DNA from: Planctobacterium marinum
GTDB lineage: Bacteria > Pseudomonadota > Gammaproteobacteria > Enterobacterales > Alteromonadaceae
Length of the DNA: 64,000 nucleotides
Reading direction: 5' to 3'
Assembly (NCBI RefSeq): GCF_020687805.1
Contig: NZ_JAJEWQ010000001.1
Span: 478,973-542,972, forward strand
The position numbers and the translations under genes were made by a program. The notes under the pieces are model-generated. The model saw only the letters and a program-made list of their open reading frames with translations, did no database searches and was not told the origin of the DNA. Shown piece after piece: positions 39,274 through 47,870 of the stretch; position 1 is the stretch's first letter; every line of letters starts with the position of its first letter.

Positions 39274-40182
39274 TTATCCCAGACAGGCTTCAAAATGACT
39301 TAACACTGCAACAAAGCCGCTATCTTTGACCAGCCCTTTGGCCAGCGCAATACTACACCAATGCCGGTTGCGATGATTCTCCTGCCAAACCTGTCTGGGT
39401 AGTACCTCAGTGACTTCCAACGCAAAGGTGTCTACGGTGCAGGTAGCGCCCCATTTAGGGACTTCAAACTGCCCCACTCGTTGGCCTAATACCCCCACGA
39501 CGCCACCTTCGCTGCGCGCTTCTATTTCAGCGGTATATTCCGGGCTTTCACCCGGCTCCATCACCCCTTTAGGAAAACCCCAATAGCGATTCTGGTTAGA
39601 CGTAATTAACATGACCTGAAGTTGTCCATGTAATCTGCGCCACGGGATTACACCCGCCTGACGATAATAATAAGCAGGTCGATCCCGCTGCTCGGTTCCG
39701 GCATCAGTTTCAAAAGTAAAGGTTTTGGGTAGTGCGGAAGATGGGATACAGGTGGCAACTTTTACCGCTAAGTTGGTCATGTTGTTGTGCTTTAACGCAA
39801 TCAAACAACAACACTGGGCCTGAAGGCTTTCCATTTCTGCGGCGTCGTGCTCATCTAAATTAAGTCTGGGCGCCAACATTTTAGCAAACCAGGCATGGCT
39901 CAAGCACCAGACCGTGACACCCTCACCTGGCGTTGCCGGGGATACGTTCAGCACCTTATCTACGCAAAGTTCAGGGTTAGTCAGCAATGTCACCTGATTT
40001 CCGGAACCACCCGCGGCGGTCACCAGCTTAATGGCCAGTGGCTGTGTGGGCAGTTCAGCAATGACCTTTTGAATGCGGTCACCTTGTTGTTCTATGTGGT
40101 GTCCAAGTCGCTGCGCCTGGCGTTTAATGCTTGTCCAGGGAAGTTCGGCAGATTCGGCGGGTTGCGTAACAATTAAATGCAA
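39274..40182 (-). CDS. Histidine-phosphatase-like/Nudix fusion protein with altered Nudix box
   Basis: A 302-aa two-part protein. The N-terminal ~150 residues start LHLIVTQPAESAELPW and carry LSHAWFAKMLAPRLNLDEHD, which resembles a histidine-phosphatase domain whose RHG is missing (QPA replaces RHA). The C-terminal ~145 residues are a Nudix domain: AGVIPWRR, RYWGFPKGVMEPGESPEYTAEIEARSEGGVVG, WCSI. In the Nudix box the usual Arg is Ile and the first Glu of the EE pair is Ser, so activity may be lost or changed. SixA-Nudix pairs exist in nucleotide clean-up enzymes. The start is probably TTG 40182 after GGAG; a TTG at 40221 is also in frame. Confidence 0.6.
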   Translation of the reverse strand: MHLIVTQPAESAELPWTSIKRQAQRLGHHIEQQGDRIQKVIAELPTQPLAIKLVTAAGGSGNQVTLLTNPELCVDKVLNVSPATPGEGVTVWCLSHAWFAKMLAPRLNLDEHDAAEMESLQAQCCCLIALKHNNMTNLAVKVATCIPSSALPKTFTFETDAGTEQRDRPAYYYRQAGVIPWRRLHGQLQVMLITSNQNRYWGFPKGVMEPGESPEYTAEIEARSEGGVVGVLGQRVGQFEVPKWGATCTVDTFALEVTEVLPRQVWQENHRNRHWCSIALAKGLVKDSGFVAVLSHFEACLG

Positions 40183-40313
40183 GATAGAAATTCTCCAATA
40201 CAACGGGTGACTGCACTGCAACTTCGCAAAGTGTGCGCTATCACGCTCCGGATTACAATCCGCCGGTTTAATCGGGTTGGTAATGTTAAGGCTCAGAGTT
40301 TGACGCAGTGCAG

Positions 40314-41246
40314 CTAGTACATCGAGCAGAGCCGGTTTTCCCCTACTTTATCCAGCCATTTATCTCGCAGTAATTTCAACTTTCCGGACTCGCGCCATGA
40401 CGTCAACACCCGATCGAACGCTTTTTTATGCGACAGATGCTCCTCTCTTAACCTGGAGAACGCCAGATATAACGGTTGAACCGCAAGATAGGGTTGCAAT
40501 ACTTCGACATTATCCTGAAACGCGATAGCTTCATCGCGCTCCATATGTTGCGAAACACTATAATTAACCACGACAGGATCAGCGACGATAAAGTTTATTC
40601 TGCCTTTTTGCAGTTTTTTAATATTGGTCCAGTCGTCAACAGCAGGGTTGGTGTGAAAGTATCCCTCTTCCATCAAGGCATCAAATTCCGGTGAATTTTC
40701 ATATCCGGCAACAACACCGATAGTTTGGTTTTTAAGGCTAAGCAAATCACCATTAAAATCAAAAGCATGATCTTTGCGCTTTATCAGCGCGACGTTCCCG
40801 CCGGAAAACGGCTCCGATAAGAGCAGCAGTTCGTCGCGATTCTTAGCGGGAAAGATATCTGAAGGTGCATTCGGTGCGATAGCATATTCAGGGTACAAGA
40901 TATCTACCGAGCCTCTTTCAGCCATGGCTACAGCACGCTTCCATGGAACAAAATAACTGTGCACCTGATAATCAAGCTGCAAAAAAATACCAACAACTAG
41001 TTGCTGTACCCATCCTTGCCCACAGGCATTTTCTCCAATGTAAGGTAGCCAGTCCAGCGTTGCCATAGTAATGCGTTTTTCCGCATCGGCATTAAACACC
41101 CAGGCACCCCGTGCATTTTGGTAGCCCTGATATTCAATCATCTCACCATCGCGCTCAATTTCTACAATCGTGGCTAACGCTAAGCCCGGGCTGCTGACCA
41201 ACAGCACCAAACAACAATGAATAATGTAGAAAGTTGGCAATCTCAT
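40314..41246 (-). CDS. Periplasmic substrate-binding protein, family-3-like
   Basis: A 310-aa exported protein with a signal peptide (TFYIIHCCLVLLVSSPGLALA). The mature part has the layout of amino-acid-type binding proteins: TLDWLPYIGENACGQGWVQQLV, YFVPWKRAVAMAERGSVDILYPEYA, LLLLSEPF, a hinge at GVVAGYENSPEFDAL, and a C-terminal DKVLTSWRESGKLKLLRDKWL-like helix (written FDRVLTSWRESGKLKLL here). No ABC permease is nearby. Many such solo genes in Alteromonadales have no known transporter. The start is ATG 41246 with GGGAAAG upstream. Confidence 0.75.
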   Translation of the reverse strand: MRLPTFYIIHCCLVLLVSSPGLALATIVEIERDGEMIEYQGYQNARGAWVFNADAEKRITMATLDWLPYIGENACGQGWVQQLVVGIFLQLDYQVHSYFVPWKRAVAMAERGSVDILYPEYAIAPNAPSDIFPAKNRDELLLLSEPFSGGNVALIKRKDHAFDFNGDLLSLKNQTIGVVAGYENSPEFDALMEEGYFHTNPAVDDWTNIKKLQKGRINFIVADPVVVNYSVSQHMERDEAIAFQDNVEVLQPYLAVQPLYLAFSRLREEHLSHKKAFDRVLTSWRESGKLKLLRDKWLDKVGENRLCSMY

Positions 41247-41359
41247 TCGCTTTCCCGTTTCCCCTGTCAATAGAGATAATTCTAGTCAACTTTCAAGGTA
41301 TCGTGGTTTTATGACTAAAATAAGATACCGGTGGCAAATTATCCTGCGAACAAGACTTT

Positions 41360-42265
41360 TTACCCAGGTGGCAGCCAGTCTTCCTGACGAAATCGCTCAG
41401 CCAGAAAATCAACCAACACTCTGACACGATGAGACAAGTGTTTGCGGTGCGGATACAGTGCATAAACACCGTATTGATAAGCTTCATATTGTTCAAATAA
41501 CGGGACGATTGTATTGCATCTGATATCGTCTTTAATCACATACATTGGGCACAAGCCTATCCCCAGGCCGGACAACACCATACGTCGCATGGAACCGGGA
41601 GAGTTAGCTTCAAAGTTTCCCCTTACATCGACTTTGAATACCCGTTTGTTTTCCAAAAATCGCCAGCTGCGACCTTGTCTGAGGTTATGATCTACAAAAC
41701 AATTATGGTGTGCTAATTGTTCAGGGTGAGCCGGCCTGCCATAGCGTTGAAGGTATTCAGGGGCTGCACACACCACGATGCGCATCGCGCTTAACTTACG
41801 GGCAATCATTGTTGAATCCGGCAACTCACCAATTCTCAATGCCATGTCAAACCCCTCTTCGACCAGAGAAACACGGCGGTTAGACAGGTCGATATCGACA
41901 CTGATACCCGGATATAACACCAAAAAGTCCCGGATTGCCGGCACCAGATGCAGTTCACCAAACGACGTAGGCGCTGAAATACGGATACGCCCTTTGGGAG
42001 CACTGTGAGTCACTTTTATTACTGATTCAAGCTCATCAATTTGCTCGAGTAAATCAACACATTTTTCCAGGTAAGCGGTGCCGGTATCATTCAGCGTCAC
42101 TTTACGGGTAGTGCGATTAAATAACTGTATCCCCAGTTCGTCTTCCAGCGCCTTTACATACTTACTCACCGTCTGAACTGCAATATTGAGTTCGTTGGCT
42201 GCTCTGGTGAAGCTGCCATTGCGCGCCACTACCGAAAACACCCGCATTAATTCAATCTTGTCCAT
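41360..42265 (-). CDS. LysR-family transcriptional regulator
   Basis: A 301-aa regulator: an N-terminal winged helix (LMRVFSVVARNGSFTRAANELNIAVQTVSKYVKALEDELG) and a periplasmic-binding-like effector domain (about 90-295). It belongs to the CrgA/DsdC-like branch by its RISAPTSFGELHLVPAI stretch. It is divergent from a glutathione-transferase gene across 108 bp, the usual geometry for LysR control of a neighbour. The inducer is unknown. Confidence 0.93.
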   Translation of the reverse strand: MDKIELMRVFSVVARNGSFTRAANELNIAVQTVSKYVKALEDELGIQLFNRTTRKVTLNDTGTAYLEKCVDLLEQIDELESVIKVTHSAPKGRIRISAPTSFGELHLVPAIRDFLVLYPGISVDIDLSNRRVSLVEEGFDMALRIGELPDSTMIARKLSAMRIVVCAAPEYLQRYGRPAHPEQLAHHNCFVDHNLRQGRSWRFLENKRVFKVDVRGNFEANSPGSMRRMVLSGLGIGLCPMYVIKDDIRCNTIVPLFEQYEAYQYGVYALYPHRKHLSHRVRVLVDFLAERFRQEDWLPPG

Positions 42266-42373
42266 AACTGCCCTTTATCCACATTTTATGGATTGTGTTT
42301 TGTTGTTTAGCTAATTTATCTCCAATACACATAAATTTAAACTCTGTTCTACATTGACAACACAGAGAGATTT

Positions 42374-42997
42374 ATGATGAAAATTTATGATTTTGAATTG
42401 TCGGGCCATGCTCACAGAGCAAGACTGTTAGCCAGTTTGCTAAACCTTAATGTTGAACTTATCGCGGTGGACCTTGCTAACCGGGCTCATAAACAACCAG
42501 ATTATTTGGCTAAAAACCCGTTTGGACAAGTACCGGTATTAGAAGATGGTAACAGGGTAGTTGCAGATTCAAACGCCATATTGGTGTACCTCGCAACTCA
42601 ATATGACCAGGACCGTTCATGGTATCCAGATACACCTGAACTGATGGCGCAAATTCAGGTTTGGCTTTCAAAAGCAGCCAATGAATTAGTACATGGTCCG
42701 GCAGCAGCACGCCTTGTCACTGTATTTGGTGCGTCACTGGATCACGGCAGTACATTAGACAAAGCAAGTGCGTTACTTTCCATTATGGAGCAACATTTAA
42801 CCGGTCGAAATTGGTTAGTCGGGGAAAATCGAACCATCGCGGATATCGCGCTCTACAGTTATACAGCCCATGCCCCGGAAGGCGGTGTTGATTTGTCTGG
42901 ATTTCCGCAAGTCTGTGCCTGGCTGTCAAGAGTGGAACAATTGCCCGGATTTGTCGCTATGCCGACAACTGAAACAGATGCAAAGAAAGCGCTGTAA
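42374..42997 (+). CDS. Glutathione S-transferase family protein
   Basis: A 207-aa cytosolic enzyme. The thioredoxin-like N-half has NPFGQVPVLEDGNRVVADSNAILVYLA, with the cis-Pro and the Glu/Ser pair that bind glutathione, and the C-half is the all-helical GST domain ending with NWLVGENRTIADIALYSY. It conjugates or reduces electrophiles with glutathione. It starts a pair with a PNPOx-like gene 115 bp downstream and faces the LysR gene, which probably activates it. Confidence 0.9.
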   Translation: MMKIYDFELSGHAHRARLLASLLNLNVELIAVDLANRAHKQPDYLAKNPFGQVPVLEDGNRVVADSNAILVYLATQYDQDRSWYPDTPELMAQIQVWLSKAANELVHGPAAARLVTVFGASLDHGSTLDKASALLSIMEQHLTGRNWLVGENRTIADIALYSYTAHAPEGGVDLSGFPQVCAWLSRVEQLPGFVAMPTTETDAKKAL

Positions 42998-43024
42998 TTA
43001 ACCAACGATACCGCAATGAATGCA

Positions 43025-43072
43025 AGGTCAGTAGCAAAGTTCAGTTGTACAACAATGCTTTGCTGCTGACCT
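43025..43072. other. Large hairpin between GST and PNPOx-like genes
   Basis: The arms AGGTCAGTAGCAAAG (43025-43039) and CTTTGCTGCTGACCT (43058-43072) pair over 15 bp with one G-T. The 18-base loop holds a GTTGTACAAC palindrome. No T run follows, so this may be an attenuator or RNA-stability element rather than a plain terminator. Confidence 0.6.
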
Positions 43073-43130
43073 GACATTTAAAATAACTGCGGCACAGACA
43101 AAGTAAGCAAAAATGCCAAAGGAGTCTCTG

Positions 43131-44135
43131 ATGACCACCTATCCATTGTTTCACCACGGTGAAATCAGCGTTCAGGAAAAGCTGGGTGTTGCAGAATCAG
43201 TTGCCCGTACCAGTGAAAGAATGATACGGGATCATATGCCAGAACAGCACCGACTGTTTTATCAAACACTGCCAATGGTATTTCTGGGACACCAGGATAT
43301 CGATGGTCAGGTATGGGCTTCGGTACTCTGTAACCAGCCCGGATTTATGCGAACGCCCTCGGATAAAAAGGTGGTTTTAAATGCAACTCCGCTAGCAGGA
43401 GATCCATTAGCAGAATCCCTGAAGCTGTTTAATGAGTCAATGATGGCTGAATTTCCGGTTGGCTTACTGGGTATCGAGCTGGAGACCAAAAGGCGGAATC
43501 GGCTATCAGCGATGGTATCCGACATCAGTAGCAAGCAAATTAGCCTGAATGTTCTGCAAACTTTTGGCAACTGTCCGCAGTATATTCACACGCGCACCAG
43601 GCAAGCGGCCCCGGTAAAAACCCAGGCAGTAACATACCGGTTTAATCAGTTTAATGGCGAGATAAATCAGATTATTGAGCAAGCAGATACGTTTTTCGTA
43701 GCCAGCTCAGCCGGGCGCTCCATTCAAAACGGCGTGGCCTACGGTGCGGATGTCTCACATCGGGGCGGTGTCCCCGGGTTTGTTCGAACAGAAGACAACA
43801 CGACCTTGTTGATTCCCGACTTTAGCGGCAACAAGGTGTTTAATACCCTGGGAAATTTTCAAATCAACCCTGCGGCAGGACTTTTGTTTATCGATTTTGC
43901 CTCCGGCGATGTACTCACTATGACCGGAAACGCAGAAATATTATGGGAACACCCACTGCTACCGTATTTTGACGGTGCAGAGCGATTCTGGCGATTTAAT
44001 CTTGCAACCGGATTATTGATAAAGCAGGCTTTTCCCTGGCGCTTCACGCTGGAAAATCATTCACCCAATAATTTATCGACGGGTACCTGGCAACAAGCGG
44101 AATCCGCTGCAACAGGTAATGAAAAAGCTGAGTGA
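43131..44135 (+). CDS. Pyridoxamine 5'-phosphate oxidase-like flavin-binding protein
   Basis: A 334-aa protein with two split-barrel folds of the PNPOx-like family. Relevant stretches are PMVFLGHQDIDGQVWASVLCNQPGFM, GIELETKRRNRLSAMV and a second half with TFFVASSAG...GADVSHRGGVPGFVRTEDNTTLLIPDFSGN. Such proteins bind FMN or F420 and reduce or oxidise small molecules; the substrate is unknown. The start is ATG 43131 with AAGGAG seven bases upstream; an ATG 18 bases earlier lacks one. It shares a strand with the GST gene, so the pair may act in xenobiotic or electrophile handling. Confidence 0.8.
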   Translation: MTTYPLFHHGEISVQEKLGVAESVARTSERMIRDHMPEQHRLFYQTLPMVFLGHQDIDGQVWASVLCNQPGFMRTPSDKKVVLNATPLAGDPLAESLKLFNESMMAEFPVGLLGIELETKRRNRLSAMVSDISSKQISLNVLQTFGNCPQYIHTRTRQAAPVKTQAVTYRFNQFNGEINQIIEQADTFFVASSAGRSIQNGVAYGADVSHRGGVPGFVRTEDNTTLLIPDFSGNKVFNTLGNFQINPAAGLLFIDFASGDVLTMTGNAEILWEHPLLPYFDGAERFWRFNLATGLLIKQAFPWRFTLENHSPNNLSTGTWQQAESAATGNEKAE

Positions 44136-44160
44136 GCCGCCTGGCTCACTCAGATACAGC

Positions 44161-44901
44161 TTAGAAGAAGGTGTAAACCAAAGTGGCTGCTGTTTCTGTA
44201 TCCAGATTATCAACACCGTCATCAACTTCAGAGTTGTGCTTTAAGATAATTGAAAACTTCATAGAAAGCGCATCGGCAATCTTGGCCGAAACAGAGGTTT
44301 CTGACTTAGATTTAGTGTTTTCGCTACCGACTTCCGTGCTCACCTTTTGCTTAAAGTTTGCTGAGTTGGAAATCTTCCATGAATAGTCAAACGCACCCCG
44401 GACGATAAAGCCACTGGCGTCTTCACCATCCACCTTTTCTGCGAAGGAATAACCCGGACCGATACTGTAGGTCAGCTTTTGTGTTGAAGACTCAAAAAAT
44501 ACACTACTCCAACCGGCGGCTACCGTTGCCTGATAATCAAAGCTGGTAAATCTGTCATCTTCGTAGGAACCGAAGGCAAACAAGCGGTTTTGCGGGTTAT
44601 CCAGTTTATAGTTACCCTGCGCTGACAAGAAATAACGCTGTGCGGAAGTCTGGCTTTCATCCTCACCCAGATCGTTTTCCACTTCCTCTTCTTTGTATAG
44701 ACCTTCGATTAGGTATTCATTACTCCACATTTCCATTTCATGGCTGGCACTCAGGCGCCCTTTTACCGACGTAGTTTCTGTGTTACCAGTAGTAAAAATA
44801 AGGCCTAGTTCCCCGTCCAGGGTAAAGGCTTTTTGCTCGTCATCATTGGCGTGTGCATAGCCACAGGCAGCCATCGCAGCGACTAATAATAGTTTTTTCA
44901 T
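44161..44901 (-). CDS. DUF481-family outer-membrane beta-barrel protein
   Basis: A 246-aa exported protein with a signal peptide (MKKLLLVAAMAACGYAHA). The mature chain is a run of amphipathic beta strands ending in TAATLVYTFF, with the C-terminal Phe that marks outer-membrane barrels. GELGLIFTTGNTETTSVKGRLSASHEMEMW is the usual DUF481 (YdiY-like) opening. The function is unknown; acid-induced in E. coli as I recall. It is 54 bp downstream of the mscS-like gene on the same strand. Confidence 0.85.
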   Translation of the reverse strand: MKKLLLVAAMAACGYAHANDDEQKAFTLDGELGLIFTTGNTETTSVKGRLSASHEMEMWSNEYLIEGLYKEEEVENDLGEDESQTSAQRYFLSAQGNYKLDNPQNRLFAFGSYEDDRFTSFDYQATVAAGWSSVFFESSTQKLTYSIGPGYSFAEKVDGEDASGFIVRGAFDYSWKISNSANFKQKVSTEVGSENTKSKSETSVSAKIADALSMKFSIILKHNSEVDDGVDNLDTETAATLVYTFF

Positions 44902-44955
44902 TGTGTTTACTCTTTTAAAAAACGAAAGGGAACGTTCAATGTTCCCTACAGAAGA

Positions 44956-45756
44956 TTAATTTTCAGTTTTATGCAGATATACATCCATTTGTGGGTACGG
45001 GATGGTGATGTCGTTTTCATCCAGTTTAATTTTTATATTTTCAATAAGGTGCCAATAAACTGGCCAGTAATCCGGTGTTTTTACCCAGGGGCGTACAATC
45101 AGATTAACCGAAGAATCTGCCAACTCACTCACAGCAATAGTCCAGGCCGGATCTTTCAGTACCCGCTCATCACTGGCCACTAACTCTTCAATAACCGATT
45201 TGGCTTTGCGAATATCTGCGTCGTAGCTGATACCAATAAGCAAATCCACTCTTCGCGTTTCCTGCGTCGAAAAATTGGTAATGGCATTTCCGGTAATAGA
45301 CGAGTTCGGCACAATAACAATTTTGTTGTCTGGCGTTTTAAGTTTGGTGGCAAACAACTTAATTTCCATGACGGTACCCATACGATTGCCCACTTCAACA
45401 AAGTCACCCGCTTTGAAAGGACGCAGAACGACAATTAATACACCCGACGCGAAATTGGACAATGACCCCTGTAGCGCCAGACCAATCGCTAAACCTGCCG
45501 CACCGATCACGGCAACCAGCGAGGTTGTGTCGATACCCAGCTGCGACATTGAAGCAATTAAGACGGCCAGTAGTCCGATAACATAGATAATGCTACCGGC
45601 GAAACTAACAACGGCAGCATCTACCTGTTTTTTGGCAAGCGCTTTTTTCACCAGGTTTACAATGGTCTTTGCGATAAAGTTACCGACGACAAGGATAACC
45701 AGTGCAAGGCCTATTTTTATGCCCCAGGCCATCAATACTTCTTGTTGTATTTCCAT
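44956..45756 (-). CDS. Small-conductance mechanosensitive channel MscS
   Basis: A 266-aa channel of E. coli MscS size. Three TMs, with TM3 and pore helix GAAGLAIGLALQGSLSNFASGVLIVVLRPFKAGDFV, are followed by the beta domain (TKLKTPDNKIVIVPNSSITGNAITNFS) and C-terminal cage. It opens on membrane tension in hypo-osmotic shock to release solutes. The start is ATG 45756 with GGGAGAAAG upstream; the longer frame adds 15 residues without a site. Confidence 0.92.
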   Translation of the reverse strand: MEIQQEVLMAWGIKIGLALVILVVGNFIAKTIVNLVKKALAKKQVDAAVVSFAGSIIYVIGLLAVLIASMSQLGIDTTSLVAVIGAAGLAIGLALQGSLSNFASGVLIVVLRPFKAGDFVEVGNRMGTVMEIKLFATKLKTPDNKIVIVPNSSITGNAITNFSTQETRRVDLLIGISYDADIRKAKSVIEELVASDERVLKDPAWTIAVSELADSSVNLIVRPWVKTPDYWPVYWHLIENIKIKLDENDITIPYPQMDVYLHKTEN

Positions 45757-45931
45757 ACTTTCTCCCAATTGTTTTGTATTTTCTCGTGTTCCAGCGGCCA
45801 TTATCCATAAGATTTTTTAAATTCAAATTAAACTTTTGACTAATTGTTATAAATAGTACCGATAAATTTAAAAGAATCACTTAACAGCTGTGCACTGTTT
45901 GTTTACTCTTGCACACCTGCAAGGAGTAAAA

Positions 45932-45952
45932 ATGCCAAATGAAAACAATTGA
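45932..45952 (+). CDS. Possible six-codon leader frame overlapping the alaA start
   Basis: ATG CCA AAT GAA AAC AAT TGA begins five bases after AAGGAG (45921-45926) and overlaps the alaA ATG (45939) in another frame. The alaA start lies 12 bases from the same AAGGAG, a worse distance. Ribosomes could start here and limit alaA translation. This could also be chance. Confidence 0.3.
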   Translation: MPNENN

Positions 45953-47156
45953 AAAGTCCAATAAACTCAACAATGTATGCTACGACATTCGTGGCCCCAT
46001 TTTGAGTGAAGCCAAACGATTAGAGGATGAAGGTCACCGTATATTAAAACTCAATATCGGTAACCCCGCCCCGTTTGGTTTTGAAGCACCTGAGGATATC
46101 CTCAAAGACGTTATTCACAACCTGCCCAGCTCGCAAGGTTATGCAGATGCTAACGGACTTTATGCCGCCCGCGTGGCAGTGATGCAATACTACCAACAAC
46201 GCAATATTAAAAATATTGCCATAGAAGATGTGTTTATCGGCAATGGTGTCAGCGAATTGATAGTGATGGCCATGCAGGCATTGCTTAACAGCGGTGATGA
46301 AGTGTTGTTGCCTTCTCCGGATTACCCGCTTTGGACTGCTGCTGTAAGCCTGAGTTCAGGGACGCCGGTACACTACCGCTGCGATGAAAAATCCAACTGG
46401 TTTCCGGACATCGAAGATATCCGCGCCAAAATAACCAGTAACACCAAAGCTATCGTAATCATCAACCCAAACAATCCAACGGGTGCGGTTTACAGTAAAG
46501 ATCTGCTTTTGGAGATCATTGAACTGGCAAGGCAACACGGGTTGATGATATTCAGTGATGAGATTTACGACAAAATTGTTTACGACCGTGCCAAGCACAT
46601 CTCCATCGCCAGTTTGGCAGATGATATCTTTTTTGCGACCTTTAGCGGGTTATCAAAAAATTACCGGGTAGCCGGTTTTCGCGCCGGATGGTTGTTTCTG
46701 AGTGGCAATAAGCGCCTTGGACGCGGGTACATAGAAGGCTTAAATATTCTTTCGTCTATGCGTATGTGTGCCAATGTACCCAGTCAACATGCCATACAAA
46801 CCGCTCTGGGAGGCTATCAGAGTATTAATGAATTGATAGCTGAGGGGGGACGATTGCGGACTCAGCGAGATATCGCTTTTAAAATGCTAAACGATATTCC
46901 TGGCATCAAATGCGTAAAACCCAAAGGTGCTATGTATTGTTTTGCCAAAGTGGATGAAAAGAAATTTCAGATCCGCGACGATGAACGGATGATCCTGGAT
47001 TTATTGCGGCAACAAAAAGTACTGTTAGTCCATGGTAGTGCCTTTAATTTCTTTGAAGGTATCTACTTCCGACTGGTATTTTTGCCCCATCAGGATCAAC
47101 TGGTGCCCGCGATAGACGGTATCAGAGAGTTCTTTTCCACTTACATACAGGATTAA
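45939..47156 (+). CDS. alaA: Glutamate-pyruvate aminotransferase AlaA
   Basis: A 405-aa PLP-dependent class I/II aminotransferase. It makes alanine from pyruvate and glutamate. The N-terminus [29 protein letters not shown] is nearly that of E. coli AlaA, and the PLP lysine is K240 in [39 protein letters not shown] and [24 protein letters not shown] are further AlaA signatures. It leads a run with yfbR (8 bp on) and a dGTPase-like gene, an order close to that of E. coli where yfbR is next to alaA. Confidence 0.95.
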   Translation: MKTIEKSNKLNNVCYDIRGPILSEAKRLEDEGHRILKLNIGNPAPFGFEAPEDILKDVIHNLPSSQGYADANGLYAARVAVMQYYQQRNIKNIAIEDVFIGNGVSELIVMAMQALLNSGDEVLLPSPDYPLWTAAVSLSSGTPVHYRCDEKSNWFPDIEDIRAKITSNTKAIVIINPNNPTGAVYSKDLLLEIIELARQHGLMIFSDEIYDKIVYDRAKHISIASLADDIFFATFSGLSKNYRVAGFRAGWLFLSGNKRLGRGYIEGLNILSSMRMCANVPSQHAIQTALGGYQSINELIAEGGRLRTQRDIAFKMLNDIPGIKCVKPKGAMYCFAKVDEKKFQIRDDERMILDLLRQQKVLLVHGSAFNFFEGIYFRLVFLPHQDQLVPAIDGIREFFSTYIQD

Positions 47157-47164
47157 ATAGTTAT

Positions 47165-47764
47165 ATGCATACAAAAAGCCACTTTTTCGCACACATGGCC
47201 AGAATGAAACTCATCCAACGCTGGCCGTTAATGCGCAATGTTCATCAGGAAAATGTGCAGGAGCATAGTCTGCAGGTAGCGATGGTGGCACACGCTTTGG
47301 CACTGATCAAAAACCGTTATTATGACGGCCAGGTAGACCCAAACCGGGTAGCGACCATCGCACTTTTTCACGACGTATCAGAAGTACTAACCGGGGATTT
47401 ACCCAACCCGGTCAAATATTTTAACAACGCCATAAAAGAAGAATATAAAAAGATTGAAAAAATAGCCGAGCAGCGCCTGATTGATATGGCACCGGAAGAA
47501 TTCCGGGAAGACTATGCGGCTTTAATTGACCAGCAACACCACAGCAGCGAAGAAGCATTTTTAGTCAAAGCCGCAGACGTGATTTGTGCTTACCTGAAAA
47601 CGCTGGAAGAGCTGGCTGCAGGCAATAAAGAATTTAAACTGGCCAAAAAACGTATGGATCAAACCCTTAAAGATTATCACTCGCCGGAAGTTGAGTATTT
47701 TCTGGAAGCGTACGTGCCCAGTTTTTTACTTAGTCTGGATGAAATCACACTGGAACTGGAATAA
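47165..47764 (+). CDS. yfbR: 5'-deoxynucleotidase YfbR
   Basis: A 199-aa HD-domain phosphohydrolase that removes phosphate from deoxyribonucleoside 5'-monophosphates. Metal ligands are in [12 protein letters not shown] (first His), [21 protein letters not shown] (HD pair) and [18 protein letters not shown] (last Asp). Length and motifs match E. coli YfbR. It follows alaA by 8 bp, so the two are co-transcribed. The next gene is another HD-type deoxynucleotide phosphohydrolase, grouping two dNTP/dNMP clean-up enzymes. Confidence 0.95.
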   Translation: MHTKSHFFAHMARMKLIQRWPLMRNVHQENVQEHSLQVAMVAHALALIKNRYYDGQVDPNRVATIALFHDVSEVLTGDLPNPVKYFNNAIKEEYKKIEKIAEQRLIDMAPEEFREDYAALIDQQHHSSEEAFLVKAADVICAYLKTLEELAAGNKEFKLAKKRMDQTLKDYHSPEVEYFLEAYVPSFLLSLDEITLELE

Positions 47765-47811
47765 CTCACGCCATTGCACGTGACTAATTTCCCGCCAATA
47801 ATATCCAATCC

Positions 47812-47864
47812 CCCTCTTGACCCGCTTGTTACAGCACAGTAACGTAAACAAAAACGCAAGAGGG
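47812..47864 (+). promoter_or_regulatory. Possible hairpin masking the ribosome site of the dGTPase-like gene
   Basis: CCCTCTTG (47812-47819) can pair with CAAGAGGG (47857-47864), which holds the ribosome site AAGAGGG six bases before the TTG at 47871. A small GTTAC/GTAAC hairpin (47828-47832, 47839-47843) sits inside the loop. If formed, the pair would hide the site. Confidence 0.4.
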
Positions 47865-47870
47865 TTTGGA

